The notes beneath the pieces were generated by a model. It saw nothing but the letters and a program-made list of their open reading frames with translations, was not told the DNA's origin and searched no databases. From the NCBI GenBank assembly GCA_004794785.1, contig SJOL01007403.1, forward strand, positions 747,660 to 811,659: a stretch of DNA of 64,000 nucleotides, written 5' to 3'. This DNA comes from Opisthorchis felineus (taxonomy: Eukaryota > Platyhelminthes > Trematoda > Opisthorchiida > Opisthorchiidae). The number at the start of each line of letters is the position of its first letter. Position 1 is the first letter of the stretch. The position numbers were made by a program, and so were the translations under genes. Below are positions 62,940 through 64,000 of the stretch, one piece after another.

Positions 62940-64000
62940 ATGTCCGCTCGAAATGACGAGGATACAAAACAGATGGCGGTGAAGGTTGATAAACTAGAGC
63001 TGGACAACACTCCAGGCAGGGACCTAATAACTGTCCCCAAATGTCGAAGCAACTTCACATGGGAAGAGGTTCAACGGTTTATCGACGAAGCAATAACGAA
63101 TCTTATCAAACTGGAAGACATGACTGACCTAACTTCACTTTACCGAATAAACAAGCATTTGAGTCGAACCTTCACAAGCTACCCATATCTTAGAGAAAAC
63201 ATTGCCGAATACTTGAACGAAAGACGGTTTCCCTCACTCGCAGTCAAGATGATCAAGCGACTTAACAACTTGGGTGTGTTCAGCAATGACGGAACATGGT
63301 TCTCCTCTTTTTACTTGTACAACATTGCATGGAGCTACTCTGACATTTCCAAGGACTTTACGACAGCTTTGGCGGTAGCTGGAATATCACATTTACTCAA
63401 TCTGAATATTGGACATCCACCGTATTTGGAAAACATCAACAGCAAGAACGTGTATTTTCTAATAAAGGCTAGCCTTTCCCTTTTGCACAACATCGTTAAA
63501 ATTCCTGGAAACCGTGACATGGCTCAGTACACCGTTGGCAGGGATGCACTGTTGAATATACTAACTTTTCAACGAGAGCCGTCTCTGCGCTGTCTTGCAT
63601 CACTTTGTCTGGCACACACTTTAGACGATGTTGACGTGCCTATGGCGCTGAACCAGTCTCCAAATTTAATTTACCAGCTTCTCAGTTATATGTATTCAGC
63701 AAGCCACTCTGTCAGACGGAAATACCACGGATACACAGTTGCCGAATTTATGACAGCCGTAAGTGCTTTTGCTGTGAATGAAAATACGCACCGTACACTA
63801 CTGACAACGGAAATGGAACGACCGCAACGAACAGGTAGACCACCGCTGCCCTCTATGAACTTTCTGAAGTTTCTATTAAAATTAACTGATGTTTACCTGG
63901 GTGCACAATTAGATGAAGAACCAGAAAGAGAAGCAAACGCGGCTATTCGTATGATACACCATCTAGTTTTTAGTCTAACTTTGAAAGAAAATGGAGCATT
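62940..64000 (+). CDS. Armadillo-repeat-like protein, 5' part (open at window edge)
   Basis: Open for 353 complete codons to the last base. The ATG at 62,940 has A at -3 and follows an in-frame TAA at 62,925, so it is the natural start. The protein is hydrophilic and helix-rich with no signal peptide or membrane segment. A core around residues 165-300 has ARM-like helices: YFLIKASLSLLHNIVK, then LRCLASLCLAHTLDD, then HGYTVAEFMTAVSAFAVNEN, then EREANAAIRMIHHLVFSL. This order (LLHNIV / LAxxLDD / GYxVxE...AVNxN) recalls the ARM-fold proteins of molluscs, cnidarians and amphioxus that often carry a C-terminal TIR or similar domain. That assignment is from memory of the family; the C-terminus lies outside the window. 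A candidate splice or spliced-leader acceptor lies 93 nt upstream and a four-codon upstream ORF starts at 62,851. The single long exon contrasts with the short-exon genes nearby. Coding status is secure by length; family is probable. Confidence 0.75.
   Translation, partial: MSARNDEDTKQMAVKVDKLELDNTPGRDLITVPKCRSNFTWEEVQRFIDEAITNLIKLEDMTDLTSLYRINKHLSRTFTSYPYLRENIAEYLNERRFPSLAVKMIKRLNNLGVFSNDGTWFSSFYLYNIAWSYSDISKDFTTALAVAGISHLLNLNIGHPPYLENINSKNVYFLIKASLSLLHNIVKIPGNRDMAQYTVGRDALLNILTFQREPSLRCLASLCLAHTLDDVDVPMALNQSPNLIYQLLSYMYSASHSVRRKYHGYTVAEFMTAVSAFAVNENTHRTLLTTEMERPQRTGRPPLPSMNFLKFLLKLTDVYLGAQLDEEPEREANAAIRMIHHLVFSLTLKENGA

Overview
The window reads as eukaryotic nuclear DNA from a flatworm, most likely a digenean trematode (fluke). 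That is an inference. It rests on long gene-poor stretches with short exons and canonical GT-AG signals, on very dense fragments of AP-endonuclease/reverse-transcriptase retroposons of the RTE-like kind found in flukes, and on a CR1-type element. There are no bacterial operons, rRNA or CRISPR arrays, and I recognised no intact tRNA gene. Most open frames are chance frames or decayed retroposon pieces. The host genes have to be assembled from exons.

Left part (1-19,400). On the minus strand lies the 5' part of an ARMH1-like gene (exons at 5,481-5,704, 2,698-2,766 and 1,352-1,518), which runs off the left edge. Upstream of it, also on the minus strand, is an unrecognised helix-rich gene assembled from six phase-compatible exons at 14,941-16,436, with one more possible exon at 8,790-8,924. 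Old RTE-like fragments lie at 262-1,196, 9,870-10,110, 10,684-11,060 and 18,690-19,440.

Middle (20,400-37,400). This is a retroposon graveyard. A plus-strand RTE-like copy (20,400-22,970) faces a nearly full-length minus-strand copy (26,225-30,240), with further broken pieces between and beyond them. A minus-strand CR1-type element with recognisable endonuclease and RT fills 34,170-37,400.

R right of centre (37,400-56,700). A 133-bp tandem repeat array lies near 39,010-39,595, three retroposon tails ending in (ATT)n lie at 43,000-44,922, and a (TA)n tract lies at 49,482-49,525. Candidate minus-strand exons are at 41,688-41,984 and 53,759-54,312. Two more RTE-like pieces are at 54,330-54,900 and 55,395-56,680; the second holds the longest closed ORF of the window (336 codons).

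Right end (56,700-64,000). A minus-strand exon chain (60,688-61,460) is followed by an imperfect hairpin with 67-nt arms (62,291-62,457). A divergent plus-strand gene then starts at 62,940 and is still open at the window edge (354 codons). It looks like the armadillo-repeat part of the lophotrochozoan ARM/TIR-type protein family and is the most intriguing gene here. No pathway links the genes. They are scattered host genes embedded in retroposon debris.
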